64,000 nt of DNA from Linyphia triangularis (GCA_963978545.1 OZ021729.1:14597501-14661500); one strand, 5' to 3'; shown: positions 39,201 through 47,069, counted from the first letter of the stretch. Program-made: numbers and translations. Notes: a model not told the origin generated them from the letters alone.

Positions 39201-40469
39201 TAAACATAGAAACGATAGGGACTCTTTACATCACGAATTTTGTTGACTGTTTTGATCAAACTGGTTTTGGCTCGGTTTTGGGGCATTTTCTTTTCTTAAT
39301 ATTTAAATAACTAAGTTTTCTAAAGAACTTTTGTTTAAATATTTGGAATCAGAGAGAAATTCTTCATAAATATATACTAATTTAACTCATTTTTAAAAAA
39401 TGCGGGAATTGTCCTTTGAACGATGTTTCTTTCGAGGAATTGTGGTAGGGAGGACAGGTTCAAGAAATATGTCAGACACTTTTCAAGGGTGTAATAAAAT
39501 TGAAAAACATAACTTGGCGTTAAAAAAACACGCCAAGGTCTATTCCTAGTTGACGTTAAAATATCGCCAAGCCGATTTGGCGCTGTTTTGTAGGCGATAC
39601 AGTTCTAAATTTGGCAACCCCATTTTTTTATTGACGCTCTTTGGCTTCAACCTTCCTATACTACAAATCATGGAGCTGGTTCGTTTCTCAATTTTTCATA
39701 TTGGATTTCCGGACATTCTGGCTTTGTCGCCAACTTTTCAAAAGTGCGCCAACCCATAAACGTTAACTAGGAATTTACACACGCCAAATTAGGAAAACCA
39801 TATGCAGTTCATTTATAATTAAAAATATGGTGGCAGCCATTAGTTGGCAAAAATCCCTCTGGCATAGAATCTGCACCATACTTGGAACCTTAGCCTTAGT
39901 TGCAAGCTGCTTTGTTGGTAAACGTGACACTCGTCTATTCATTTGTACCAAGGAAAAAATTCAAAAAATCGCCATATCCCTATAGTACTTTCGTAGGACT
40001 TCAAATAAACTTTTTATACTTTATTGGGCCAGCCAGTGAAATAATGTACATTGAACTGTTCGTATGATTATAGTTTTAAAATAAGATAACTACAACCATG
40101 CGTACAAAATGATGGGAATGATTTCAAGCAAATCTAAATATATGCTATTCTAAATGGAATATATATATTTAAACATGTTCGGAATGCTTTAAATGAAGAC
40201 TTGTTAATGTAATGTAAGTTACTTGAATAAATTTATAACAATAATTGTTTCTGTATTTAAAATCACTCATTCGTTCGAAGTCGCATCAAATTAAAATTTA
40301 ATGAATTGCGATAATTATCACTTACCAAATATTCAGGGTATTCAAACATATAGGTCATTTCACACATATTCTTTTCTTGATTATTAACATATTGGTAAAT
40401 ACCATATAAAGAGCAAATAAAACATAAAACCGGCAAAAGAAATTTAATGTTTACATCAGATCTATCCAT
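9875..40469 (-). CDS. PGAP1: GPI inositol-deacylase (PGAP1/Bst1 family), complete 23-exon gene, 919 aa
   Basis: PGAP1 is an ER membrane hydrolase that removes the acyl chain from the inositol of GPI anchors after attachment to protein, a step that promotes ER exit. Coding exons, 5' to 3' on the - strand: 40469-40326, 35628-35561, 31953-31933, 30254-30101, 29074-29032, 28462-28383, 27620-27524, 25062-24872, 24768-24716, 24445-24379, 23840-23673, 23130-23059, 22208-22150, 21290-21140, 20372-20147, 18439-18379, 18286-18133, 16995-16902, 16052-15986, 15157-14966, 13498-13336, 12794-12535, 10049-9875. All junctions are GT-AG and in phase; the sum is 2760 nt. Visible features: an N-terminal hydrophobic anchor (about residues 9-27), GSPVLFVPGNAGS (about 83-95), GHSMGG with nucleophile Ser169, a candidate Asp243 in GGGQRD, a candidate His279 in STDHLAIVW, and seven or more C-terminal membrane segments from residue 604. 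The weakest junction is the exon 11 donor (GTTCGA). No frame damage is seen, so the gene looks functional. Confidence 0.93.
10210..10445. repeat. AT-only simple repeat (ATAATATTATAT-like)
   Basis: About 235 bp of almost pure A/T in short shuffled units of AATAT and ATAAT, in PGAP1 intron 22. It can form many overlapping hairpins. Confidence 0.9.
12285..12445 (-). mobile_element. tRNA-derived SINE fragment
   Basis: On the - strand the head reads GCCGACCAAACGGTACAGTG, then GGCTAGCG (A-box-like) and, about 35 bases on, GGATTTGAGTCC (B-box-like). This is the layout of a tRNA promoter. It does not fold to a full acceptor stem, so a SINE head is more likely than a working tRNA. It sits in intron 22. 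Confidence 0.6.
12535..12794 (-). CDS. PGAP1: PGAP1 exon 22
   Basis: 260 nt with acceptor CCATCCAG and donor GTGAGT. Two membrane segments (LVLLWMCVVCLVSPGLIAWI and TLPCVLMLLSCALMWQL) flank the family-typical loop with NDPY. Codon use is noticeably GC-richer than the surroundings. Confidence 0.93.
13336..13498 (-). CDS. PGAP1: PGAP1 exon 21
   Basis: 163 nt preceded by an unusually long T-rich tract. It encodes LMLVWCALIGAISVVFSSSL and AALAFMTYFL, two membrane segments or a hairpin. Donor GTAAAA. Confidence 0.88.
14966..15157 (-). CDS. PGAP1: PGAP1 exon 20
   Basis: 192 nt with acceptor GATTACAG and donor GTAATG. A lumenal loop is followed by a long hydrophobic stretch (LYLTACGLILTFYTVFVLFL) and the basic end WMRHR. 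Confidence 0.9.
15656..16001. repeat. Local duplication that includes the exon 19 donor
   Basis: Bases 15656-15756 and 15905-16001 are diverged direct copies, both starting AACCTTAATTTCTTCTTA and ending with CACAATAAG. The second copy contains the 3' end of exon 19 and its GTGAGT donor; in the first copy the matching site reads GTGAAT. A poly-A/(TA)n microsatellite (15779-15835) lies between them. Confidence 0.75.
15986..16052 (-). CDS. PGAP1: PGAP1 exon 19 (membrane segment)
   Basis: 67 nt encode FGYYPTYVSLVAVPSVLYHC. The acceptor (TTTATAAAG) is poor but keeps phase on both sides; the donor is GTGAGT. The 3' end of this exon and its donor are partly duplicated about 250 bp downstream (15656-15756). 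Confidence 0.8.
16902..16995 (-). CDS. PGAP1: PGAP1 exon 18 (membrane segment 1 of the C-terminal bundle)
   Basis: 94 nt with acceptor CTTTTCAG and donor GTAAGC encode IYIIGYTVSLLLAFLSGQMF, a membrane helix. Confidence 0.88.
18133..18286 (-). CDS. PGAP1: PGAP1 exon 17
   Basis: 154 nt with acceptor TTCTTTAG and donor GTAAGT encode LNLQLILDPECS-like beta strands ending RFPLYIVASQ, just before the membrane region. Confidence 0.92.
18379..18439 (-). CDS. PGAP1: PGAP1 exon 16
   Basis: 61 nt with acceptor AATTTTAG encode GQGIIKTRIPWSNEESYYHI. The GTCTGA donor is non-optimal but gives the phase needed by exon 17. Confidence 0.85.
18612..19012. mobile_element. hAT-like MITE with CAGGGTAGCCACA ends, copy 1
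   Basis: A 401-bp element in PGAP1 intron 15. Its left end CAGGGTAGCCACAAAA is matched by the inverted right end (CAGAGTGGCCACAGAA read on the other strand). The inside repeats AATTCCCTGA phrases. No transposase frame and no clear 8-bp target duplication. Confidence 0.75.
20147..20372 (-). CDS. PGAP1: PGAP1 exon 15
   Basis: 226 nt with acceptor TTCTCAG and donor GTAAGG. It encodes a beta-rich lumenal region including the possible N-glycosylation site NITV and SYGVFEAVEFQLETRLCRAG. Confidence 0.9.
21140..21290 (-). CDS. PGAP1: PGAP1 exon 14
   Basis: 151 nt with acceptor TTTTGCAG and donor GTAAGA. A Lys/Ser-rich stretch is followed by YSYILIYITPLDSQ. Confidence 0.87.
21664..21745. repeat. GAAA/poly-A microsatellite
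   Basis: A purine-only run of GAAA and A tracts in PGAP1 intron 13. Similar purine or poly-A tracts occur at 18075-18125, 24229-24282 (followed by TAA units), 43589-43615, 53441-53465, 53590-53613, 56178-56205, 60656-60678 and 63902-63926. Confidence 0.85.
22150..22208 (-). CDS. PGAP1: PGAP1 exon 13
   Basis: 59 nt with acceptor CTTCTAG and donor GTAAAT encode VKRDWIFGCTKLSGTETKT. The DW(I/V)F-x-C phrase fits the family. It ends in phase 2. Confidence 0.85.
23059..23130 (-). CDS. PGAP1: PGAP1 exon 12
   Basis: 72 nt with acceptor ATCTTAG and donor GTGAGT encode VLSTIYLLVPLTPSESIIIV plus ATGM, a strand-rich lumenal segment. Phase 0 at both ends. Confidence 0.85.
23673..23840 (-). CDS. PGAP1: PGAP1 exon 11
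   Basis: 168 nt with acceptor TTTTTAG. The phase-0 donor GTTCGA is weak. A better-looking GTAAGG five bases earlier would force a stop codon in exon 12, so the weak site is preferred. It encodes a hydrophilic linker (HHYISRSSGTYYPRTP). Confidence 0.8.
23844..24320. repeat. Diverged tandem repeats filling PGAP1 intron 10
   Basis: The phrase AAATTAAATTCAAAACTTA and a following TTTAAACATGTTT recur at about 23844-23942 and 24016-24122. The ACATGTTTAC to GCAGAAAGGGTATAAAG part appears again at 24205-24320. The intron thus seems to have grown by copying its own 3' end. Confidence 0.65.
24379..24445 (-). CDS. PGAP1: PGAP1 exon 10
   Basis: 67 nt with acceptor TTTTACAG encode CKQLILTICRSLYDLTNKQT, continuing the conserved IVWCKQL block, with a GTATTT donor. 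Confidence 0.9.
24716..24768 (-). CDS. PGAP1: PGAP1 exon 9 (candidate catalytic His279)
   Basis: 53 nt encode TSSIPGVWLSTDHLAIVW. The STDH-x-x-IVW motif is conserved in the family and its His is the likely triad base. Only about 100 bp separate it from exon 8. Confidence 0.92.
24872..25062 (-). CDS. PGAP1: PGAP1 exon 8
   Basis: 191 nt with acceptor TTTAG and donor GTAAGT. It encodes VVALDSALVEFYSTIRETW and IPIISIGGGQRDILVRSDLT. The GGxRD Asp (residue 243) is a candidate triad acid. It ends in phase 0. Confidence 0.93.
25162..25406. mobile_element. Full-length hairpin MITE in PGAP1 intron 7
   Basis: The 245-bp segment is a near-complete inverted repeat. The left arm from TATACTAAACTTCAAC through GGTAGATC, CACAGTGCTC and TTTGGCGG is mirrored by the right arm ending GTTGAAGTTTAGTATA, with a loop of about 30 bp near 25280-25305. 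It has no coding capacity and would fold into a long hairpin in the pre-mRNA. Confidence 0.85.
26341..27036. mobile_element. Long-armed foldback element flanked by 21-bp direct repeats
   Basis: Arms of about 225 bp (26341-26568 and 26812-27036) are inverted copies with ends GGGCTCTGTCTAC and GTAAACAGAGCCC, around a spacer of about 243 bp. Direct repeats ATTAGGGATCGAATCTCTTA and ATTAGGGACCGAATCTCTTA, each followed by A, flank it at 26320-26340 and 27039-27059. Both arms carry a long A/T run and can be read as short open frames, which are not real genes. It lies in PGAP1 intron 7. Confidence 0.75.
27524..27620 (-). CDS. PGAP1: PGAP1 exon 7
   Basis: 97 nt start GGAISKAVFSLPAFNPSDIS, finishing the nucleophile motif, and end in LILTLAAPQRDP before a GTACAA donor (phase 1). 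Confidence 0.92.
28383..28462 (-). CDS. PGAP1: PGAP1 exon 6 (catalytic Ser169 in GHSM)
   Basis: 80 nt with acceptor TTTATAG and donor GTGAGT. It ends VILIGHSM; the serine is the lipase nucleophile and the motif is completed to GHSMGG by the next exon, so the nucleophile elbow is split by an intron. Confidence 0.93.
29032..29074 (-). CDS. PGAP1: PGAP1 exon 5
   Basis: 43 nt with acceptor TCTTTAG and donor GTACGC encode ESSGLYGGTLKDQT. The LYGG phrase follows the Asp-rich strand in the family. It ends in phase 1. Confidence 0.88.
29238..29690 (+). mobile_element. Dimeric tRNA-derived SINE
   Basis: Two heads, 29275-29340 and 29595-29655, share GTCTAGTGGTTAACGCAC (A-box-like) and CCCTGGTTCGAC/CCCTGGTTAGAC (B-box). 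Each is preceded by a copy of AAATAACAGATACAAC. The 230 bp between them is GC-richer and unique here. The right head has lost the B-box CG. It is in PGAP1 intron 4, opposite in strand to the gene. Confidence 0.65.
30101..30254 (-). CDS. PGAP1: PGAP1 exon 4 (VPGNAGS oxyanion region)
   Basis: 154 nt between TTATAG and GTGAGT. It encodes GSPVLFVPGNAGSHRQVRS and ends KFNFFAIDFDE, the most conserved N-terminal block of the PGAP1 hydrolase domain. Confidence 0.95.
30425..30796. mobile_element. hAT-like MITE with GGCCAC ends, copy 2 (worn)
   Basis: It shares with 18612-19012 the AAAAAAAGTTCCCTGAT start, the GATGTGT...GACACATTGATCAAATAAA core and the TTCTGCGGCCACTCT right end. The left terminus is degraded. 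It lies in PGAP1 intron 3. Confidence 0.7.
31933..31953 (-). CDS. PGAP1: PGAP1 micro-exon 3 (21 nt)
   Basis: Only 21 nt lie between a TTTTGCAG acceptor and a GTAAGT donor. It encodes KYFEEL plus split codons at both ends and is needed to join exon 2 (phase 2) to exon 4 (phase 2), giving GEGKYFEELENGKLLGSPV. Phase, splice sites and sequence sense agree, although an exon this small would be missed by most predictors. Confidence 0.82.
33368..34636. mobile_element. hAT-like MITE copy 2, split by a LINE and missing its right end
   Basis: The CAGGGTTCCTACTCAAAT start at 33368 resumes at 34237 with TACAAAATGAAAAATCAATG and runs to about 34636. This matches the intact copy at 7417-7824 on both sides of the insertion. 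The terminal GTGGGAACCCTG is lost. Confidence 0.75.
33386..34224 (-). pseudogene. 5'-truncated non-LTR retrotransposon (LINE), broken reverse transcriptase
   Basis: On the - strand the insert encodes the end of a reverse transcriptase. It shows the GLRQ-D motif with an in-frame TGA at 34169-34171 where Gly is normally found, ACLLFNIALKKVIR, the catalytic box LSYLDDIVIVG (34049-34060), then a one-base frameshift into a 200-codon frame with the thumb/connection region (INADKTKYL, YKTLLRPVIILYSSECWPL, FERKILRRIFG). It ends in an AGAAGAAGAAG tail. Identical 12-bp target duplications TCCTACTCAAAT flank it at 33374-33385 and 34225-34236. The clade is not assigned. Confidence 0.88.
34672..35197. mobile_element. 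GGACAATTCCCGCA-type MITE, copy 2
   Basis: 526 bp in PGAP1 intron 2, with near-perfect inverted ends (CAATGGACAATTCCCGCA). TGACGTCA palindromes are at 34855-34862 and 35020-35027. The flanks share GCAAA directly on both sides, a possible short target duplication. Confidence 0.82.
35561..35628 (-). CDS. PGAP1: PGAP1 exon 2 (residues 49-71)
   Basis: Acceptor TTTTTCAG and donor GTGAGT bound 68 nt coding KIPLKYDVAQRFQRYNLFIYGEG. The YGEG phrase is typical just before the first beta-strand of the hydrolase fold. It ends in phase 2. Confidence 0.9.
35926..36896. mobile_element. hAT-type element with perfect 8-bp target duplication
   Basis: It begins CAGGGTTGGCATGGTTTAAACC-like (20 bases or fewer quoted: CAGGGTTGGCATGGTTTAAA) and ends CCCAACTCTG, a short CAG-R-GTTGG inverted end. 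The 8-mer ATTGGTAG flanks both sides (35918-35925 and 36897-36904). About 971 bp, AT-rich, no transposase frame, with a poly-C run of about 18 near the right end. It contains the left arm of a 203-bp perfect inverted repeat. It lies in PGAP1 intron 1. Confidence 0.85.
36372..36574 (+). repeat. 203-bp inverted repeat, left arm
   Basis: By eye this is base-for-base the reverse complement of 37298-37500. It contains a GC-richer island (CATGGTTCGTGGCGCCATTT and CGGTGTCCGAGATAAATG). It lies inside the hAT-type element. Confidence 0.9.
37298..37500 (-). repeat. 203-bp inverted repeat, right arm
   Basis: Exact reverse complement of 36372-36574 as far as I can read. Identity stops abruptly at both ends. 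It lies inside the second inverted-repeat element, 723 bp from the left arm. Confidence 0.9.
37578..38386. repeat. Diverged direct repeat, two copies of about 350 bp
   Basis: 37578-37925 and 38016-38386 align through GTTTAGTAGCAACAGAAAAG, GGTAATACAATATTAAGTTT and TAGACACAGAAAGCTGCATT with scattered differences. Both lie inside the 37074-38569 element. Confidence 0.85.
38896..39416. mobile_element. GGACAATTCCCGCA-type MITE, copy 3 (opposite orientation)
   Basis: 521 bp in PGAP1 intron 1, with ends CAATGGACAATTCCCGCA and TGCGGGAATTGTCC. TGACGTCA is at 39068-39075; the second palindrome has decayed. Confidence 0.82.
39500..39790. repeat. Probable foldback MITE
   Basis: TTCCTAGTTGACGTT (about 39543) is mirrored by AACGTTAACTAGGAA (about 39756), with CGCCAA phrases near both. 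It looks like a small inverted-repeat element in PGAP1 intron 1. Ends and target duplication are unclear. Confidence 0.5.
40326..40469 (-). CDS. PGAP1: PGAP1 exon 1 (start codon, residues 1-48)
   Basis: The ATG at 40469-40467 opens 48 codons: a short polar N-terminus, a hydrophobic signal-anchor (FLLPVLCFICSLYGIYQYV) and the family motif CEMTYMFEYPEYL. The motif matches the start of the lumenal domain in animal PGAP1 and fixes this start. The GTAAGT donor follows in phase 0. Confidence 0.9.
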
Positions 40470-40844
40470 TTTGTGTTTGTATTGATTTCGGTTGACAGGG
40501 GGGAGAGTAGAGTTGTGGCATTCCTTCTTCAGAAATTATTTAGGTTATTTGTTTTGGTCTGATGTCATGGTAAAGACCTTCATTCAAAGAATTATTTCAT
40601 AGGATTATAAATCCACTTTCATCAATCCAGCTAAATGGCTCTAACATTCGAAATAAATTAGTCAGCTAATCACAAAGACGTGTTTTGTCTCTCTTACCTG
40701 TTGCAATTGACAATAACATCATCGTTCTATGTTTTCAAAAGTTCCCTCATACGCGAGCTAAATTTCAAAAAACCAAATTCATGCCAAATATCACATGTGA
40801 TAATGCTTGTGCGATGAAATAATTCTGTAAAAATGTATTACTTA

Positions 40845-41408
40845 CTAGCTGCGTCGCCCCGCGTTGCCGAGACCTGTCGTTGGTATATAATTCTCAGCTT
40901 TTGGCGCTTTCGTTCGTAGAAAGTTTCATTGCTACGAAAACTAAGCTCGCTTCTTAAAAGTTTCATTGTAACAAACATAACTCTCTTCGCTTGCTAAAAA
41001 GTTCATTTAGACATAAGCACAGGCTTACTTTATTCGTTGAAAGGTTCATTGCTATGCAAGCATGGGTGCTCACTTCACTCACTAAAAATTAATAGCTGCA
41101 TAAACACCTAATATTAGAACCTCTCCCTTGTCTAGAAATAAAAAAAAAAATTCTTAGCAAAAAGTTCAATTAGAAGGCCAAAACTGCTTATGTTGAAAAT
41201 TTCAGAGCTATAGCCCTATTACAAGTCGTTTTGTAACTTTTTTAATTAATTAAAAAAAATTAAAAATAACCAATTAAAATTTCAACATTCTGTTTTTCAA
41301 AAGTCCAATTAGAAAGCTAAAACTACTTAGGTTGAAAATTTTAGAGCTCTGAGCCTATTTGAAGAAGCTTTCTATAGATCCACAGACAGCTTCTTTTATT
41401 ATTATAGA
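40845..41408 (-). mobile_element. Helitron-like element, copy A (short)
   Basis: On the - strand it starts TCTATAATAATAAAAGAAGC-like and ends GGGGCGACGCAGCTAG, with A before TC and T after CTAG, as expected for Helitron insertion between A and T. It holds only about two of the 130-bp tandem units. It lies upstream of PGAP1. Confidence 0.75.
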
Positions 41409-43587
41409 TACTCTCCTATTAACTTATTTTGATTAATAAAATATCTTAGATTAAAAAACATTTCTAATAATTCGGTGTATTATTCTTAGCTTCGCAAAGA
41501 TGTAAATAAACTTCGTAGTATTTTTTTGTAAGTAAAATTCCCAGGGTATTTGTATGGCGTAAAATATACGTCAACGACCTGGGATAGAATACTATTTGTA
41601 ACTTTTACCAACAGAACACAACAAATAAAAATTTTTATGAATCGATCTTGATAATTCTGATCTTGCTTGTCATAAGAAACTACTCACTTCTTCAGGCTTG
41701 AAACCGAATTGTTCTTCAGTATTCAGTGGCGGCCCATGATCGAAAATGCTAGTGAAGCCGGAAATATGCGTTCTTCCCCCACCCCCTCCCACACCACACA
41801 CTTTTCACAATCATTCATGAACGCTAAGTCTTTAATTTTAATAATCATTAATACTCAAACTCAGATCAAAGTTTCCTTTCAATTTTTATAAAATGAATGA
41901 GATGAGAAAGTAAACACTTACTTATTTTTTGAAAACTATATCAAATCCTCCTTTCTTTTAAACTTGCGAATCAGTCAATGATGTCTTCATAAAATGGCGT
42001 TGTTTTGGTAACGCACTCATCCCACCCACACAGATTTTAATATGCTGAGCCAATCAGCTCATCGAATTCTCAAGGGCAGCCGAAGTTAGAAATAATACTT
42101 GATCGGCAGCAACGCTATTACATTGCGTAGAGGGAAGGCTTCTATTGTATTTCATTGGTTACCATGGCAACATGGCTGTCCGAAACACGTTTCAGGAGAC
42201 ACGGATGCTGTGTTCGGAGGAAGATCACTTTGAGTGGAAGCGTTTTTTTTTTTTTTTTTATCTTCTCGTGAATTATTCAGGAAAGAAGATTGTGGTTTAT
42301 CGGATTTTTTCCCTTACCGTAGAAATGAATCTTCATTTTAGAAAATTGTGAAATAAATAATTTTAGTTTTGAACTAATAAATTTTGATGCAGCCCGGCTG
42401 TAGTGCACGAGCCCCCACTGTCAGTATTTTAAATAACTGTTCTATGAGCGACAGAAAGGTTATCTGCTTAAAAATTAGGTAAAATAGGTAAATCTCCTCC
42501 AGTGTCTGCATTAGATCTATATTAGTCATAGGAATCCAATACGGACAATGTCCGGCTATTTTTTGGCCTCTAAGAGGGATCGACAACACGCTATGGACAG
42601 AATGCAGATAATAAAAACATTCTGAAAACTGAGTGTGTGGGTTTAAAAGACTTTTTTTTTTTTTGCAAAATAATAATATCCAACGTAGAAACGTCTGGAA
42701 AATATAATAAAGGTAAAAGGAGAATATGTTGACTGAGTTACAAAAGTCACGTCATAAATTATCATTTGTCCATGCACTAATAGCTCTACACTTTGAGCAA
42801 GACTTCAAAATAACACGTTAACAAAGAGATTTCATGTATTAAAACTTTACACACATTTGCAAATGAAGAAAAATACTAAAATATGTTATATCCTCATCCT
42901 TGACCTTTCAAGAAAATCGAATGCCGTGTCTGAAACTTTTGAATTAATCCGCGTACAAATATGAGTACAAGAACTTGTTAGCTTTTTTTTTTAAATTTTT
43001 TTTAGAGTTACTATCCAGATAACATATATATAATTAGAACACACATCAGAATCTTAAAAATAACAAATCTATTTCTATGGAAACAGAAAATAATAACGTT
43101 CATCAATAAAAAAAAATAAAAAAAAAATTTAAAAAAACTTTAATCAGTACTTTGACACATTTATTTTTCTTTATATGTATTACAGCATATAAGATATATC
43201 ACAAACATCATTAACAATATTAAAAATTCTGGGTCCAATAATATAATGTATAATGTTGTGATCATATTTATAATCAATTTCATAAAAATAGCAGTTATTT
43301 TAATACAAAAGAATATAAAGGGTTGAAAACAAAAATATATGTTATATGTTTTGCTTATGAACACGTGTTAGATAACTTTTTATATTTATAGAAATTCACA
43401 GAGCTGTACTAAATAATTCAAATTGAATGTTATTTTTCAAAATACCAAAATACATTAAGTTATCTTAACAAAAGTGGCGCTGATGAACCTAACTTGGACC
43501 TAAATTACCTTTTAATCCTTAAATTAATGAATTTTTATTCTTAATTAATTAAATTTTTATTCAACCGGGAAATGGGTGTAGCTAATG

Positions 43588-43618
<31 letters not shown>

Positions 43619-43815
43619 TGCATAAATTTGTCATTTTATGCAAAAATATAAATATTATTTGTTATTCTTTCCTTGTTTCTATCTCAAAACAATTTTTCCT
43701 GCGTGTTTTTATTACTTTTTTATATAAATTATCAATGAATAACCTCAAATGATTTTTAAAATTTGACTCTTTGAAAGTACAAATATATTTTTTCTCATTT
43801 ACAAAAATTAATTTC
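41409..43815. other. Intergenic DNA with no recognised gene
   Basis: AT-rich DNA with a somewhat GC-richer stretch at 41700-42250. Open frames here are short and without domain sense. Confidence 0.5.
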
Positions 43816-44547
43816 TTAAGGGGGTTCAGTACCGAAATTTTTTCAATAATCCCAATTTTTTTTTCTGATTTTAAAAAATAGTTCATACATTCCTGAAGAG
43901 AATGAGGTTTTTATCTTATTCCTCCGGTGATTAGAACACCACCAAATCACCTGTTATTTAAACATCACTAATGGACGTAACACCTTGAAGCGTCTGCTTA
44001 AAGTGCGTTTTTCGAACACTAGTGTTTTTCAGAGATGTTGCATATTCAAATCGATATATCTCCAGAACCATTAATAATTGGCTATTTAAATTTTTGGAGC
44101 ATTTAATTTATATAGTTTTAAATATTTTGTCTTCACAGAATTTTATTTTTTTAATTCTGTTTTAAAATATAACATTTAGCGTAAAAGATGACATAAAAAA
44201 AGCGAAAATTTCAATATTTTAACTTTGAGAATTTTTAAAATTTTTTTTTTAATTCACCTATCAAAATTCTGTGAAGACAAATTTTTCTTTATATAATTAT
44301 GTATTACAGAAAGCTTTCACTTTGAAAAAAAAATTATTTTTTCTAGACTTATATCAAAATACGCAAATATCAATTATTATGGATTTTTCTTGGTTTTTAA
44401 TTTTTTTTTTTAAATAACTAAACACAATATTTAAAAAAAACACTTTCTCAAAGATATATAAATAGTGTCTCATACATAAAATAAATTTTTGACATAAAAA
44501 TGTACTTAAATAAAGTTTTTTTTATTTTCGGTACCGGACCCCCTTAA
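43816..44547. mobile_element. piggyBac-like MITE (TTAA ends)
   Basis: It starts TTAAGGGGGTTCAGTACCGA and ends TCGGTACCGGACCCCCTTAA, so the 22-bp or longer inverted ends include a TTAA at each side, the target of piggyBac transposases. Inside is a second inverted pair around GTCTTCACAGAATTTT (44133 and 44265). No coding frame. Confidence 0.8.
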
Positions 44548-45487
44548 ACCACAAGCTGAAGTTTAAAAAAATATAGAGAAACATACACTGAATTATTTTT
44601 AATGATTGGATTTCTTTATTGAAGAACAAATGTTACTTTGTGAAAGACGTCCATTTATGTTTCATAGTATAATTTACCGAAAACGTTATTGTAGTAATTT
44701 TATACAGATCTACTCATTCCAATTTCAGCGAAGCTTTATTTAAAGAAAAAAAAAAAAAGCGTTGTGTATATTATACTCACTGGAAGGGGCTTAACAAGTT
44801 TCTGAATTAGATATTTATAAATCCACTTGTAAAGATTGCGCAAAAGTGTGCTTCAGTTTTTAAATTCTTTTTATGTTTTGATGATTGCTTTTTTTTTCGG
44901 TTTATAATAAAAAAAAAAAAAATCTTTACAATCATATCTATTACTTATTGACATTTGCTTGGAATTCAAATATATTTACTCAGTGGATAAGTAGAATCTT
45001 TATCAAGCAATATTTGTTGTATTTGGTATGATTAATATCAACAAAAGAGCGATTCATTATTGTATTTGAAAATATCACTAACTCCAAGTATAAAAATTAA
45101 TTATTAAAACTCTTATCTAGTGACAATTAATATTGAAAAATACTGTGATTACACTATGAAACATTGAGTATATTTTATTTCTGAACATATAAAAGGTAAA
45201 AAATACTGAATATGTACCACAAACGAAGAAAATGGATTGTTTCATTCGTGCCCCAGAACAGATGAATTACATTAAAAACAAGTTTAGAATTACACGTATC
45301 AATATTTAATAGAAAAATATCGAGGAACATTTCATAATACTGGTTGAAAGTTTGATAATACTTTTTCTTCAAATTACAATATAAAATTTGACTCTAAAAT
45401 AATAAAATGACTAATTACAACTCTACAAAGAAGAAACAACAACTTCAGCGCTAGAAAATAAGAACTTGTAAAGATTTTTTTTTTTTT

Positions 45488-45921
45488 TACCGTTAAAGCT
45501 CGAAAGCCGTTAATGTGCGCATTACCTAGTTAATCTGCAAATTAACTGATTTGCTTCGTTAACGTGCGGAATCAAGAATATTCCACATTTTACCAAGGTA
45601 ATGTGAACATTAACGGTTTCCGTATCTTTAGAGTTCCGATTTCAATTGATCGATGATTGATTCTATCTTGTTGATTCTCTTTAATGTATTAACTTTATTC
45701 TATAGATATCAAAAATAAATAAATAACATTTTGTAAATTTAATGAACTTTGCTATTGTTCCACCAAAGATCTTATTTTCACTCTAACGAGTGTTTAGTAG
45801 GAAATTTGCAGATTACCTGGGTAATTTGCGAATTGACCTGCACTTTAACGGATCACCCTAGTCACTCTGCACATTACCTAGATAATCTGTAGAATAGCCG
45901 ATTTCTGTACTTTAGCGGTTA
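45488..45921. mobile_element. Inverted-repeat MITE (ACCGTTAAAG ends)
   Basis: The left end TACCGTTAAAGCTCGAAAGC is mirrored loosely by the right end CTGTACTTTAGCGGTTA. The interior is built of repeated phrases on the theme of GTAATNTGC and ACATTAC. About 434 bp; superfamily unknown. Confidence 0.55.
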
Positions 45922-46599
45922 CACAAATACAACGCTTTGAACCAAGAACTGATGGTCTCTCAACTTGAAAGGCTAAGACTTCTGGTAAATATATACCAGA
46001 TAAGATGTAAAATCTCATCTAGTTACATCATCTCGCTCTGAATCTCTTACTCTAGTTACATCATTGTTTTGAATCGGAGCTCAAAAGTCAATGTTATTCT
46101 ACTACGAAAATGTTTGTTGATGATATAGGCTAGAATTTTGTTACTTCTCCATCCAAGGGTGTTCTAATTCCCACCCCTCTATAGATAGAATTTATGTTAA
46201 TTAAATTTTGATGACAATTTCAACCTTAATGTTCGGTTGAAATCTTAGTACCTTATAGATTTCAAGTCAGTTCTTTGACATTGAGTCTCCAAACCTAATT
46301 ATACATCATAGGATCATATGAGGATCCTAAGATATCATTGAAAATTATGGAGAACTTAGGTAATTTAGTCTGATTGGTGTTAAGATTTTAACCATAGGTG
46401 CCACTTTAGGGTACACTTGAAACCCGCAGGATTTTAAAAGTTAAAAATAGTGTGAATAAAAGGTATGATTCCCTATATCTAAAACTTTAAAATGATAAAA
46501 CATTTAATACTTAACTATTGAAACTTGATCAAGAAATCTAATTGAAAAATCAAGGTTAAAAAAAGAAGGAAAAAAAATCAACCGCATTCCATCCTCTTT

Positions 46600-47069
46600 T
46601 GCGCAATCGGCATATCCCTGAAAATAACTCTGCTGGCTCTCATGACTTTAACTATGGATATATTAGTAGTGTGGACTAGGTTCAAATGTAGATTAGTTGG
46701 ACTGAGCTGTTGATGTTTTTGATGATTCTGTGGGTGAGTCTTGACATTATTGTGTATATTACATTGCATGCATTATAGCAATACATGTCCATGCCACTGT
46801 AGACTGCTATGACGCTTTCTACGATGACCATAAAGTCTTATTGATAACTATAGAGACCTTAGGGTTTGGCAATGTCACCTCTCTGTTGAGATTTTGATGA
46901 TACTCATAGAAACGGGATTTGATTAGCAATGTGGACTAGTTTCAAATGTGGATTTGTTTGACTGAGCTGTTGATGATCCTTTTAGAGAGTTTTGACATTA
47001 CTGTGTACAAGAAATTGTACACACTATATATAAGCATACCCATGCCACTGAATACTACTATTGTGCTTC
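46600..47069 (-). pseudogene. Two decayed tandem copies of the 3' coding part of the downstream-named membrane gene
   Basis: Directly 3' of the stop of the gene at 47070-47495, about 250-260 bp are repeated twice (roughly 46810-47065 and 46600-46809). Each copy starts from the region coding VVFSGTDMC and, where present, runs through the GGTGACATTGCCAAACCCTA segment coding EVTLPNPKVSIVINK. They carry many substitutions and lack a continuous frame, so they are remnants. Confidence 0.75.
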
